From NCBI GenBank assembly GCA_033439295.1, contig JAVTLE010000013.1, positions 2,914,001 through 2,978,000 of the forward strand: a stretch of DNA of 64,000 bases, given 5' to 3'. Shown here piece by piece: positions 35,301 to 46,545 of this stretch. Position numbers and translations under genes: made by a program. The notes beneath the pieces were generated by a model, which did no database searches, was not told the DNA's origin, and saw only the letters and a program-made list of their open reading frames with translations. Position 1 is the first letter of the stretch; each line of letters begins with the position of its first letter. The DNA comes from Deuterostichococcus epilithicus (Eukaryota; Chlorophyta; Trebouxiophyceae; Prasiolales; Stichococcaceae).

Positions 35301-35463
35301 CCCCATTCACGAGAACGGCGCCGTCGCGAACACGACCTTGAATGTGTACCTCAACATCCTGGCGGAGGCGCAGCGGCAGCAGCAGTGGGCTGCTGTGGCG
35401 GTGGGTGCGCAGGCCGAGGCCGCACCGGGGCGGGCTGCATCCAGGCGGCTGCTGCTGTCGTGA
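32365..35463 (+). CDS. Type II membrane SGNH/PC-esterase-like hydrolase
   Basis: Eight phase-consistent exons give 396 residues: 32365-32596, 32860-33018, 33400-33588, 33775-33856, 34128-34182, 34438-34590, 34848-34931 and 35227-35463. After a polar, basic N-terminus (ending RVKKQ) comes one membrane span (LIFNVVACTMAIFLVL), giving a type II Golgi-like topology. The lumenal part begins with a Cys block (PPCEYGSMPGRWV). Then come VLLIGDSTDRR (the GDS Ser block), DMVILSSNFWDIGAM (the block with Asn), YFQDWLRDA, and RPGDPIHENG supplying the D-x-x-H pair. This layout resembles the PC-esterase superfamily (PCED1/FAM113 and TBL polysaccharide O-acetyltransferases). The reaction is probably acyl or acetyl transfer or hydrolysis on a glycan (inference). 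A different donor choice in exon 1 would change only the stem region. Confidence 0.8.
33032..33086 (+). repeat. 24-bp tandem repeat in intron 2 of SGNH gene
   Basis: Two copies of about 24 bases (CTTGCGGATG followed by GCTGGTCGT) and a partial third sit shortly after the exon 2 donor. They differ at three or four positions. Confidence 0.7.
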
Positions 35464-36098
35464 TGGCCTGCAGCCGCGCGGTGTCGTCCTGTGTGCTCGC
35501 TGCCAGGGCGTTCATGCCAAGACGGCTGGAAAATGCCCGCTTGGTGAATCAGGGAAGTGCTCAGTCAGGATCGGTAGTGAGAGAGTGCATCAGCATGTCG
35601 GCTTGCACCTGATTCTCCATCGTACAAAACCGTGCTTGTAATCTGTCGGCATGTCTGGTGGGCTAGGTCTGGCAATGTAGCTGAGGTGCGCTTGCGCCGA
35701 TTGCGAACAGCCACCCTGCTGAGAAGCAGCGGTGAACATTCTGCTGACAAGCAGTCTCCGGGTTTTGTGCTGCTGGTGCCACTGTTCATCATGACAGCAA
35801 CCAGGTGTCTCTCCAGGTGTCGAACTACAACGCATTTGACGGCATCACGGTTCATCATCATCAGCAACGCCTGTACAACCAGCCCTGTGTCCAGATGTCG
35901 ATGCACATCGCATGTGACGAATGTTTCCATGCAAACTTGAAACAGCTACACATCACAGTCCACATCACGTCCACCATGTCGAGAAGCAGTTTCCACTCCG
36001 TCCTTGTCGCTGTAGTGCCGCGCATTTAGCTGAAACGGCTGGCCCGCTACCCCAGCAGCTGTAAGGTGACACGACGACGTGCCGGCGCTGCTGCCCCA
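35464..36098. other. Convergent 3' intergenic region
   Basis: Between the stops of the SGNH gene and the BTB gene. No exon is supported. It presumably contains two 3' UTRs. Confidence 0.4.
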
Positions 36099-38037
36099 TC
36101 ATGCGTTGAAGGTGAACTCCAGCAGCGCGAAGCGCCTCATGCACACTGGAGGTGGTGCCGCCGGCGGCTTGGCGCATGACGCCGCCCTCTGATGCTGCTG
36201 CCCCGCGGCACCCGCCCGTCCCTGGCGCAGCAGCTCATCCAACTCCCCTTCTTCCGGGCCGCCCCCGCCGCCAACTTTGCCACCGCCGCCGTCACTGACG
36301 CCTCCGCCGCCGCCGCCGCGGCTGCTGCCCAGCTGCTGCGGCACGCCCGGCACCTCAGCAATGCAAGTGCTGCTTCCCTCTGGCTCTGCAGCGGCGCGCT
36401 CTTGCCACTCCGCATCATATGTGCACACCACCTGCGGCAGCCATCATCCGGTTCAGCATCTCTGGTAACTTCAGAAGCAGCAGCAGGTCATAAACATAAG
36501 TCCAGCACAAGAGAAGTTGGCAGCTGGTCTGGTCTCGCAACAGTGACCTGCATGTCACACTGTCAAACCAGCAGCTTGTGCATGAAAGCTGGTCGGATGA
36601 AATTTCGCGCCTGCATGGATGCAGGCTTGCCATACCATTCCCCTGCAGGGGAATGCGCACAGGCCGTCCGTCACAGGCGGCAGGCGTTTCATTTCTGTGC
36701 TCAGGAAGCGGCATCAATTGTGTGACGTGAAGGCTCTGCATGAAACTGCAGGAGGCCGATGCGAATCTTCAGAAGCACTCGGCTGCAAGAGCCTGCTGCG
36801 AGAGCGTGGGAAAAATTTTCTGAAAAGAATGGCGTCTCATTCATGACCGAGCATGCCATGTCGTCCACCAGGACGCGCCTGCGCCCCAGCATGGTCATGA
36901 TATTCGAATCCATTCCGGCACGCCAGACTCTTTCGCCTGCGCAAGAACAGGGAGGTGAATGCACCGGACGGGTCAACTGACATGCATTGCCGCCGCACCG
37001 GTAGGCCTTGCAGTGCGGCAGGGCGATGTCCCAGCCGCCGCCGGCAGCAGCATCGCCGCCCCTACACTTTCCAGGGTGGGCCTCCTTGCAGTTTTTGGCG
37101 CCGCCGCCGCTGCCGGCACCATGCCCGCCGGCGGAAGCAGGATGCAGCGCCAGCGCCCGCCAGAAGCCGCGGTCCATGTCCAGGTGGGTGCCATGGCGGC
37201 GCAGCGCCTCCTGCGTGCGGCATGCGTGTGGACACACTGAGGTTTTAGGAATCGAATAAGAAAGCACTCGCTACTCACAGACACTTCGGTCCGTGTCCAG
37301 GTGCGGTGGGTGCATGGCGGCGCAGCGCTTCCTGCGTAGTGGGCCCACGTGGTGTCAAAAGCTGACGCACCAGGTCGTGGTCGGACAGCTTGGTGGGCAG
37401 ATGGCCACATCGCATGTAGTCCAGCACCAAATCAAACCCCGACTTGTTGATGTCCAGGCAGTAGGCACCGTCTTCCACCTGTGGGATGATGATGGCAGCA
37501 TTGTGCCATGTGCAAATGCTGACATCAGGTTGCGTTTGATGTATGCCTCAGAGATGAGAGCTGCATGTCTGCATCATCATGTGTCAAGGTTCAAGGGCAG
37601 CGGTAGCACAGCAGCCACTGTCAGCTGTGGTACACACGCACACACAGCACCGCCACAGCCTGTGGACCACAGGTGTGTGCCCGCTGCCGCCTAGTGCATC
37701 GAGGCAGGCGGAAAGGTTGCAATTTTGGTTCAATGTCGGCGCCCCTGTGTCTTGTGCCATGATCTGCAGCTCTTTGCTGTTGGTTTTGCAACAATTCGTT
37801 ATGCAGGTCCATGACCCTGCTGACAGCTCCAAAAGGCTTCACCTCGAAATCGGTCTCGCTCTTCAGCGCGAGGGCGAACAGTCCGGAATGCTTGCAAAGG
37901 GTGCCGACATGTGACTTGACGAGCTTGCCGTCCCGAAAGCGAAGCGACACCAGGGCATCCTTCTCAGTCGGCAGCCGCACCCGCAGGCCTGGCGACCTGG
38001 ATCGGCTGCTGCCGCCGCCTCTCATGGCTGATCTCAT
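36099..38037 (-). CDS. BTB/T1 (KCTD-type) domain protein
   Basis: Exon 1 (37843-38037) and exon 2 (37371-37478) join in phase 0 to give a T1-type BTB fold: DALVSLRFRDGKLVKSHVG, SGLFALAL, then VEDGAYCLDINKSGFDLVL and DYMRCGHLP. The motif D-x-N-x-x-x-F-x-x-(V/I)-L-x-(Y/F)-(M/L)-R is typical of potassium-channel tetramerisation/KCTD domains. Exon 3 starts at 37210 (EALRRHGTHLDMDRGFWRAL) and is rich in Gly and Cys; its donor is unclear, somewhere near 36850-37000. The last exon (36099-36431) is Gly- and Glu-rich and ends RRFALLEFTFNA. KCTD proteins oligomerise and often act as CUL3 adaptors; that role is only a family-level possibility. No membrane span is seen, so it is not a channel. Confidence 0.7.
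37283..37331 (-). repeat. Decayed copy of BTB gene exon 3 start
   Basis: The minus strand reads ACGCAG then GAAGCGCTGCGCCGCCATG, against ACGCAG then GAGGCGCTGCGCCGCCATG at the real exon (37210). After about 20 near-identical bases it keeps CACCC and CCTGGACA with small insertions. Offset 121 bases, in the intron upstream. Confidence 0.8.
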
Positions 38038-39893
38038 GTTGGTGGCTGCCTAGCCCACGCAGTGCAGCTCAGTTTGTGACTCTATGATCAGATATTGCAC
38101 AACGGCGGAAGTGCTGGGCAAGCACAAACGCCGCCATGAAAACATTTGGCGGCATTTCAGTTATCATGGCATTGCACCAATCACATAGGGATCTCCAAGG
38201 AATATATCGGAAAGGGATGGTTAAAAGGCAACTTGTCGGTTTCTGAAGCCTTGCTCACCTACTAGGTTGCGGTGATACCTGCTGCTGACGGGGAGGGGCG
38301 CTCTCTAGTCTGGGAGCCAGCGTTCACTGGCACTCCGATCGAGCTGCCTCCAGACTGGCAGCTGAATGCTGCAAGTCGCAAGCAACTCTTGGGCAGCAGA
38401 GCAGGTGGACGGCTGCTAGCAGACGGGCGACGGAAATGCAGGGGAGCAGCTAGGGCGGCTACGTAGGGCAGGTGAGGTCAGGGGATGCGGATGAGGTACC
38501 TGACAGACAGGGCGGTGGGCGGCAAACCCAGCGGCACCGCCGTTCTGCGCGGCGACAGCATCTTGCTGGGTGACAAGAACAACATCAAGGTTTCTTGTGT
38601 CGCCTTTACCTTCCTCCTGCGCTGAAGCCCTTCAGGCAGGTGCAACTAGATTTTGTGCCAGTGGCCTTCTCCATTTGTCATAATCATGATGCAAATGGCG
38701 CCATTGTGCTCGAGCAGCGGCATGTGCGCGCTCTGCGCCACGGCCGACAAGTGGATCAAAGCCAGGGCAAATGCGTGAGGATCAGTCAAACGCTCCGTGA
38801 CCAGTCGATAGACTCCTGACATAGATGGCGCAAAGCTCTTGTGTGAGCATGCGTGTGACAATAATGCTGCTCTAAATGGCCCCTCTGCGCAGCACACTGA
38901 ACTGCAGACGAGCTGCAGTGCAGCTCTCTTTTCTCTTTATTTCAAGACTCCAGATGTGCTCCCAACATCAAAGCTGGATGCACCGCCTATACGAAAGCAG
39001 GTGGGAGAGCACCTGCTGGTGGCAGGGCAGGAATACCGCCTACTTTTTGTTGGCGGGTGCTACTGTGACAGATCACAGATGTGATAGTTGTACAGAGGGG
39101 CTGGGCCTGAAGCAGGGTAGTGGTGACAGAGTGGACACAGGCGTCGCGTATGAAAACACTCCCCGTGGGGCGCGTGCCGCTGGTGAGCGAGCCCGAGCCG
39201 CCGCTTGCACAGCGCTGCCAGACATGATGCGTGCTTATCAGTGGTGGTCGTATGGTATTGCAGCGAGCCTCGTGCGTTGAGCAGGAGCTGGTCGTTCGCT
39301 GCTGTTGTCGGGGCAGAGAACTCCTGCGCAAGACGCACCAGCGATGGGTCATGAAGGGTTTATGTGGTGGCAGCGACCAACGACTGCGCTGCTGCCTCCG
39401 CCGCCACCACTGTCACCGCTGCCGCTGAGTGCCGCCAACGCTGAAACCACTCCACTCGCTACCGACAACGTTCGCTGCCTGAACGAGTTGGGGCGTGTCA
39501 TGGATACTTCTAGTTTCAATGGTAGCAGGCAAACATGCAGGGGCAATGTTGATGCTGTCCAAATAAAGCGAGGTTTTGGCGATGAGCTGAGATCTGCAAG
39601 ATCTCCATCGGCATTGCACAAGCGTCAGGAGTTGCAGGCAAAGACTGAACTTGCTGCATCATAAGAATCTGTTGAACCGAGACGTGTCTGCGCTGCCTTG
39701 GTGCAGTTATCAGCAGGTACGTCATTTTGCCATTTGTGGTTAGCTCGAGCAGGGCACGTGCTCAACACGCTGACCGGCGCGATCGCAACTTCGCGCGCTC
39801 AAATCCACATCTTGAAGAACGAGAGAGCCGACATCTTGTACAAACTTCCAGGTCAACCCCAAAATCCATCGCTGAGCCACCGAAGAGCTGCAG
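38038..39893. other. Divergent intergenic region with unassigned open frames
   Basis: About 1.9 kb between the BTB and FHA gene starts. Plus-strand frames at 38272-38466 (contains PIELPPDWQLNAASRKQ), about 38490-38623 (contains SGTAVLRGDSILLG, faintly like the Sm2 strand of Sm-like proteins) and 39305-39664 cannot be joined into a supported gene. They could be exons of an unrecognised gene. Confidence 0.35.
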
Positions 39894-41566
39894 ATGGCTT
39901 CTTCAGCAGCTCGTATCATCGGCGCGCCCCTTGTCGGAGCTCGCGCATCTATCCGCAACTTCAAAGGCAAGAACTTGCATATCATTAACCTAAGATGCTA
40001 CAAGAGGCCTGGACAATCGCAACGTTGCCTGTGGGCTGCATGAGTGCCATGTGCGTGTGGGGCAGTGCACCCCAATTCATTCCGAGAGCATGGCAAATCT
40101 CGTGATCTGAGGCTGAACAACAGGATATAAAGAAATCTTACTAAATGGCCTTCCGAGGCACTGCGCATATGCCTTCCGCTCTGTGGTGCTACAGGGCAGG
40201 CTGCGGCACGTCCGGCACCCCGGCGCATCGTTATCCGCAGCGCGCTCGTGCTTGTGCCCATCGGTGCGTCGTATAAACAGGCTTTGCATCCTTTCACTTT
40301 CTTCCATCGCTTGAAAGAGCTCAGATCCTCATTTGAGCATCAATCAGGTGATGCACATGTGCATGGCGCTGTGCGCCTGCAAGTGCGGTGCATCTGCAGC
40401 CAAATGGCATACATGCCTGCGCATCTACACTTGAGACTACTGCCGCAGGAAGTCCCTCGGTTGCCGCATGACACCGCCCGGCGGCTGATGCAGGCCTTGG
40501 TCCTGCTGCACCCACCGCTGCACCACCCACCACCGCGCAAAAAGCAGGGCTGGCGCAAGGAAGGCCCGCCGCTTCCCTGACCGACAATTTCCGTCTCCTG
40601 CTCCATCCCTGCAGGTGATGGATCGTCGGCGCACCTCAAGGACAAGACCGCTGACGCAGTCAAGCAGGCGGGCGAGTTGCGGCTGAGCGGCAGTGGCACC
40701 TTTCAGGCGAGCGGCGCGGCACCAGGCTTTGCCCGCTTCCAGCCGGTCTCCTGTGATCCTTGTGCATCCGCTGCTCATGCACAAGTTTGAGGCACTGTAC
40801 GCTGCTGTGATCTGCCCCGCCAGACCAAACGGTCCTTTGCAGGTCGGCGGCGCGGCGCCCGCCGAGCTCGTGGTGGACGTGCCGACCGTCTCCTCCAAAC
40901 ATGCCAGCCTGACCGTCGGTGCGCACTAAGACCTCTCGACGCCTTGGCGGAGAGTTGGTGCCTCCTGCAGCAGCAACGCCCGCTACACGCCGTTTGTCGA
41001 CAGTGGGCCCCATGTCCCTCTACCGCCAAGAGGGCATCGACGGAGCAAACTGTGCAGCAGATGCACAACCCCGCGCTGCCAAAGGGTGTCTGACAGTGTC
41101 TGACACGACACATAACCGGAACATGCATGTGCTGCGCAGAGGACGGCAGAGTGCAGGTCACCGACCTGGGCTCCACGAACGGCACGTTCATTGGGTGAGG
41201 ATGCTAGCACACCGACTCGTCATAATGTGCCAGCAGCCTCATTGGCCGCTGCGGCTGCACGGCAGCCGCACAAACCACCATTACTGATGGCGCGCAGGGG
41301 CAAGAGGCTGAAGGCTCAGCAGCCGCACGAGCTGCCGGTGGGCTCCGAGGTCTCATTTGGTGAGGCCTTCTTGCCGTCTCCTCCTCCAAGCTTGCCACAC
41401 TTCGATTGCAGATGCGCAGCCTTCTCTGTCGCAGCTGACGTTGTGATTCTCATCAACAGGCGATGAGCACCTGGCGCTCTTCAAGTTGGAGGACCGCCCA
41501 GATGATGCCGCTGCTGAATCTGCTGCACCGGCGGCAGAGCCCGATGCGGGGCCATCCCCTATGTAA
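39894..41566 (+). CDS. FHA-domain protein, predicted plastid-targeted
   Basis: The FHA exons are firm and in phase: 40615-40745, 40843-40918, 41140-41194, 41298-41359 and 41460-41566. They read GDGSSAHLKDKTADAV, VVDVPTVSSKHASLTV (the conserved S-x-x-H), VTDLGSTNGTFIG (the phosphothreonine-loop N-G), KRLKAQQPHELPVG and DEHLALFKLED, ending in an acidic Ala/Pro tail. FHA domains bind phosphothreonine. From memory the block before the domain (GDGSS...) resembles plant plastid FHA proteins such as At2g21530. A first exon at 39894-39966 (MASSAARIIGAPLVGARASI) looks like a transit peptide, and a GC donor (AAAG|GCAAGA) puts it in the right phase for 40615. Another exon could lie in the 648-base intron, since the spacing to the FHA core is short. 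Confidence 0.75.
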
Positions 41567-42058
41567 ATATGCCGCCACTGAAGCCACCCTGGGATGCTGC
41601 GGCTTGCTAATGCAGCAGTGATTAGCCCTGAGGATGGCGCGCGCTAATGTCAATATGGGCGTTTTCACGCCTTTCAGCGCGAGCTTTTCATGAATGGCAA
41701 TCGCCGCCATCAGATCTTGCAGATTGTGCGATTGCAGGTTACAACGTGTTTCAGATTACAACGCTTCTCAAATTTCAATGATACGCCCCAATGTCACCAT
41801 CAACTGCCATCAAAATGAAATACCAAAACTACTTTCTGTTCAGGACAGCTAAAACGAACGGTGCTGATGACATACCAGCCTGTCAGCCCACAGCACGCGG
41901 GGGGCCCAGTGCATGTCAGGCAGCAGCTGCCCCTGTCAGGGCACTGTCACCGGTACTCTAGGTCCACCCCGACAAGACAGGCAGGTCTGCGCCCATGACA
42001 CCGTGCAGGCTCGCCCGCCCACTGGTCAGGCTTCCCGTCTTACTCACCGCAACCCGCC
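41567..42058. other. Convergent 3' intergenic region
   Basis: Between the FHA gene stop and the PGR5 stop. No supported exon; expected to hold both 3' UTRs. Confidence 0.4.
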
Positions 42059-43293
42059 TCATGCCAGGAACCTGTGCGCAGCAGGTGCAGGGTCACGGCC
42101 CGCTGACGACAGCATAGGCGGCACGTGCGAGAGGCTGCCGATGCTGCAGTAGCAACACCATAGGGACGTATGGGGGCGAGCACCGAACGGTAGATGCGCC
42201 GAGGCGACTCGGTGCGCAGGAGCCAACAGGTTGCCAGTTGCACAGTGAGCAAGGAAGTTGGCAGGCACGCACCCGAGCCACTCGCCGTTCTTTTTCGCAG
42301 TCTGCAGCACCGCAGCAACAAGTCAGCAACGCGGCCTGAGGGAGCGACAGCCAACAAGAGCCCCACTGGCCCAGATCCCGCAGCTGCAACGAGGCTCGCC
42401 GTATCGGAGGAGGAGGCGCACGAGGAGCAGGACAGAATGCACATTGCGCCCACTGTGCCCAGGCTGCAGCGCCTTGGGACGCTCAACGTGTGTGTGCGAA
42501 GCACGGGACGACAGACCTATTGGCTTGACCCGGCAGGGATCGCAGTAGCAGGGTTTAGAGGGGGCGCACCCGGATGAGGCCCTGCGCCTGCTTGCTGCTG
42601 GCTCCGAGGTACTTCTGTACAAAGTCTTTGATGACTGCAGGACAGGAGGACTGTGCCTCAGATGCGGCGCCCAAATGACTGTGCGCACGCGCACGGGGGA
42701 ACAAGCAGGGGCGAGGCGCGATTTGCGGCAGCACAGGGGTAACGCAGCAGATTGCGACGGCCGATTGTCTGGCGCACAGCGCCGTCACCACATGTACGGC
42801 ACAGTGCAGCAACCGGCACTGGCTTGCCGGCGCCGGCTCGCCAGCCCTGGCAACCCCCGGGCGGGAAGCTGCCACCAGGGGGCCAGGGGGCCGACGAGAG
42901 CGCCGGAGGGCTTTGGTGCGGTTGGAGGCACACACCTTGGGAGTGCAGCGAGATGGCTTTGCCTCTCAACTTGTTGAACTCCTTTTTGCCGATGACATTA
43001 CGCGCCTGCACCACCAGCGGCGCAAAGGGCCCCGTGGCGCCCTTGTTCCCCATGCGCGTCACCTCGCGGCTGGGTCTGCCTGCAGTGACAGCCGAGCCCG
43101 CGGACCGTGAGGCTTTGCCCGTGGGGTTGTGCTGCGGCTGACGCTGGATCAGGCGGTGCACAAAACAGAGGCTTGGCAGAAGCAGCTGCGCAGTGCTGGC
43201 GATCTGACAGGCTTCGAGGCTTGCACGCAGCCTCGGCCGGGCATACGCATGAAATGGCTTTTTGCGCTCCTTGAACCGAAAGCTTGCTGCCAT
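42059..43293 (-). CDS. PGR5: PGR5 (proton gradient regulation 5), plastid
   Basis: Four exons (42936-43293, 42570-42634, 42273-42301, 42059-42071) join in frame to 154 residues. The mature part is unmistakable: GPFAPLVVQARNVIGKKEFN, KLRGKAISLHSQ, VIKDFVQKYLGAS, KQAQGLIR, AKKNGEWLGFLA. PGR5 is a small stromal, thylakoid-associated protein that with PGRL1 promotes antimycin-sensitive cyclic electron flow around photosystem I and protects it in fluctuating light. The first 70 or so residues are basic and Ser/Arg/Ala-rich (MAASFRFKERKKPFHAYARP), acting as transit peptide; this is longer than in Arabidopsis, so a hidden intron in exon 1 is possible. The last exon carries only four codons plus stop. 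A telomere-like CTAAACCC motif lies just after the exon 2 donor. Confidence 0.92.
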
Positions 43294-45039
43294 GCTACCA
43301 GGCAGCCCACTCAGCAACCTGCACGGTTCGGCCTGCAGCCTCGCGAGGGGGCTGGCCCGAAAGCTCAGGAGGCGCCGCGGGGCGCCCTGCACGCGTAGAG
43401 GGGTCACCTGACTGACGAACTTGCCGTTCCAGCAATGGGCTGGCCTGCAGGGCGACGCCCGCGAAGCTGTTGCATGAGCATCCCCTGATGCTGTTGCTGG
43501 CCGAGTACGATTGCGCGAGCGCCTGCTGCGCTAGTCGCTGCCGCTGCTGAGTGTGCTGCTGGGAGCCAAAGGGTACACGTCCGCTCCGTGCTGACGCTGG
43601 GCCCTGCACTGGTGAAGCAAAAGGCCTGGAGCACACAAGAGGCTGCATTGGAGCCAAGTCCTCAAGCCCACGTCTCCCGAGGCTGTCCACCTGCAGATAT
43701 ATGCGATGCTGAGCTCGCAGTTGCGATGACTGATCAGTACACGGGTGCTTGTGTCGCAGACTTTGCCGGGCATGTGCTATGCACCATCATCCACGAAAGG
43801 AGTGGATGGCAGATGGCAGGCCTTTTGCGCGGGAGATGATCTCCTATCTCCCATCTCAAGGAAGCGCGGGAACTCACGAACGCCGCCAAGCAATTCGCCT
43901 GGCGCAGAGGACCGCGGGCCACCTGACTTCATGTTCGCATTCTCATCCGGATGTTAACGGTTGATCGGCGGGCGGCTGAAGATTGGGCTTTCCACCTTGC
44001 GGGCGCAGCTGCTTGTGGGCTGCTTGTGGTGCTTGCGTGTGCGTGGACGCTTGCATGCATTGTAGCATCGAAAAAAAAGTGCAAAATGATTGAGTTGTGG
44101 ATGTAGCACCGATAGCAACGTTGGCTCTTCTATCAACCAACTCCGGCTCCAAGTTCAGCACCAACCAACCGCATCTCTTGCCGCAGCGCATCTCTTGAAG
44201 CATCCTGCCTGCAAAGCGCTGTGCGTGCTGGGTGCCGCCTGTGATGATGACCGGCATGCTCCTGAAGCCTGAACTGACAGGCAATGCGGGCATGACGTGT
44301 GCAGCCTGAATTTACGCAAAATTTTGCGCAGTATCCAGCTCGTATTGAACAGAGTGGATTTCAGCGGCGGAAATGTGTGCAGACAAGTTGTGGGTGCCAG
44401 CCATGTAGCCCTCTGCCCGGACGGGGGGCGAAGTGCACTCAGGCGTTGGCTCGCTCGGTCGGAGTAGGGAATCGTACGCATTCTATTAGCGACCTTCGAA
44501 TCGGTTTCACGCATGCCCGTGACTTCGGATTGCGGCACGTCCGTCGGCCAACGGGCAACCACCGCAGCCTCGCTCGCCCTCAGCGGCCTGGTGAGCTCAT
44601 GAGCTCTCTGGCGATCGATGCGCCTCGAGTGGCTCCTGCTGTCTCCGCCACTGCGCATGGTATTGTCAACGTAAAATAATCAAGAGAGCAAGAACTCTTC
44701 CTGGCACGCACGAGCATGGTGGTGTGGGTCGGTGATCGTGCGCCACCAGCACTCAGCGGCGGTCCGGATGCCATGGCCGCCGCGGCAGGCTCATTGGCGT
44801 ATGCCTTCTAGAGCTGGCGGGCCTGCCGGCTGAAGAGCTCTGGACGATGGACCTCATATAATGGCAGGTTCGCCAGCCGCTTCCAAATGTACCAGCGAAT
44901 GTCACAGCCAAATTCGGTCACGTAAAGCTGACGGACAGTGCTCCTGGCCAACGCTGGCCAGGCCAGTCGTGCAGCCGCAACATTCTACGCCGACGTTGAG
45001 CGACGACCCAGGATTTCTCATTGCTGCTCGACCGCGACC
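43294..45039. other. Divergent intergenic region
   Basis: About 1.7 kb between the PGR5 start and the small secreted protein. Composition is closer to intergenic than coding, and open frames on both strands lack recognisable domains. Promoters and 5' UTRs are expected. Confidence 0.4.
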
Positions 45040-46545
45040 ATGAAGCTCTCTCCGGCTACGTGCCGGCTGGTCTTCGCGGCGCTGCTGCTAGTCGCCGTCG
45101 ACGCCCGTCCATGTGCGTACTTCTTTCGGCACTTGGCTGCTCAATGTTCTGTCGCCAGTCGCAAGATTATCTATATTATTTAGGATCACAAAATAAACCT
45201 CGTCGAGGACTCTGCATGGCTTCCATCGCGCATGCGCGCCGCAACAAGCGCATCGCGGTGATGTAGTGCCACCCTTGCTTGTGTCCAGCTGTGGAGTGCA
45301 GCTGCTGCGGAAGCCGGCTTGCTTCGTTGCACCTGCGTGAAACGCTAGCAGACAGGCCTGCGCGCAGATAAATGCAGCGCCTACGAACTGTTACCTGCGT
45401 GCAGTGGCAAAACAGGGTCCGACGACCGTCCAAACTCGAAACGTGAGCAGCTGACTTATGGTTGATATCCAACAGAGTCTGGCAGCCTGTCTAGGTGCAG
45501 GAAGTTCATCGTTTCATGCGTAAACCGCATAAAGACACAGTTTGCGCGCACTTGCCGAAATTCAGACAAGGCAGAGTAGAGCAGCCTTGTTCATGCCGAC
45601 TGAATGGGAGAGACTTCGCAGCTGCGATCCTGAGACGGCTGGTTTCGCACCTGCTACATGCCTTAGACTTCAGGCCGGATACGGTCGGCTGCATGGTGGC
45701 AGCACCATCAGCATGCTGTGCTGCAGCAGCAGCTTCCAGTCTGCTCCTCATCGGCCGAAAGCTGTACCATGCAGTGACGAACGCTGTGCAATATCGAGTC
45801 ACTCACATTCGCTTTGGAGTTCAGAACTGGGCTCATCAACTTTGCAGGTTACGATCAGCCCATGCGCCGTGCTCTGCGAGGTGAGCACGCCAGCTGCACC
45901 AGCATGCTGCGTGGCGCATAAAACACCGTACTGCCGCCTCATCAGCACCGCCATGTGCATCATCTCGTCAGCTTTTATTACAATACGAGCTGCTGGCCAG
46001 CTTTTACAGAGCTGCTGGTGCTGATTTGAGAACACGGCTGCACGCACGCACACAGGTGTTGCCGCGAGTGCAGTGGAGACCTTCAATGGCGTGAGGTGCG
46101 ATGCGTAGCGCCGCCATCGTCGAGCGTGCACGTGTCACACACGCAGAGTCGTTCTGCAAGGCTGCGCGCTGAACAAGATCTTGCAAGTCCTGCTTGTGTA
46201 CTTGCTGCTTCAGGGCGCATGTGCACCGTTTTGCGGCCAGCATCAGACCACGCAGCACCCTGTCAGCCACACGCAAGGTTTTGATTCTGCAGTCATTGGC
46301 AGGCAAGCTTCTAAGTCGTGTTGCTGCGTGCGCGCAGCGATGGCACCGAGGGCATCGCCAACGCCAACATCGAGAACGTGAACGACGCTAACGCACAGAA
46401 CACCGCCAGCATCAATGCGGCAAATGCGCAGAACACCGCCAACATCAACGATGCCAACCGCCAGAACTCTGCCAGCATCGCCAGCAGCCTCAACACGAAC
46501 TCTGCCAACCTTGGCCTGCCTCTGCGCTTTGCCAGCGGCCGCTGA
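45040..46545 (+). CDS. Small secreted protein with Asn-rich 11-residue repeats
   Basis: Exon 1 (45040-45116) encodes a strong signal peptide (CRLVFAALLLVAVDA). It ends in phase 2 at a GTACTT donor, and exon 2 (46338-46545) starts in the matching phase after a CGCGCAG acceptor, giving 94 residues. The mature chain is almost entirely four 11-residue units: NDANAQNTASI, NAANAQNTANI, NDANRQNSASI and ASSLNTNSANL, preceded by a partial unit (IANANIENV). Small hydrophobic residues recur every 11 positions with Asn/Gln/Ala/Thr between, which suggests a right-handed coiled coil or a solenoid. I recognise no family. It could be a cell-wall, stress or antifreeze-like secreted protein. The 1.2-kb intron is unusually long here and may hide an exon. 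Confidence 0.6.

Noticed and set aside
38494-38623. Possible Sm-like protein fragment (VLRGDSILLG)
   Set aside because: Only one strand resembles the Sm2 motif and no Sm1 exon is found nearby.
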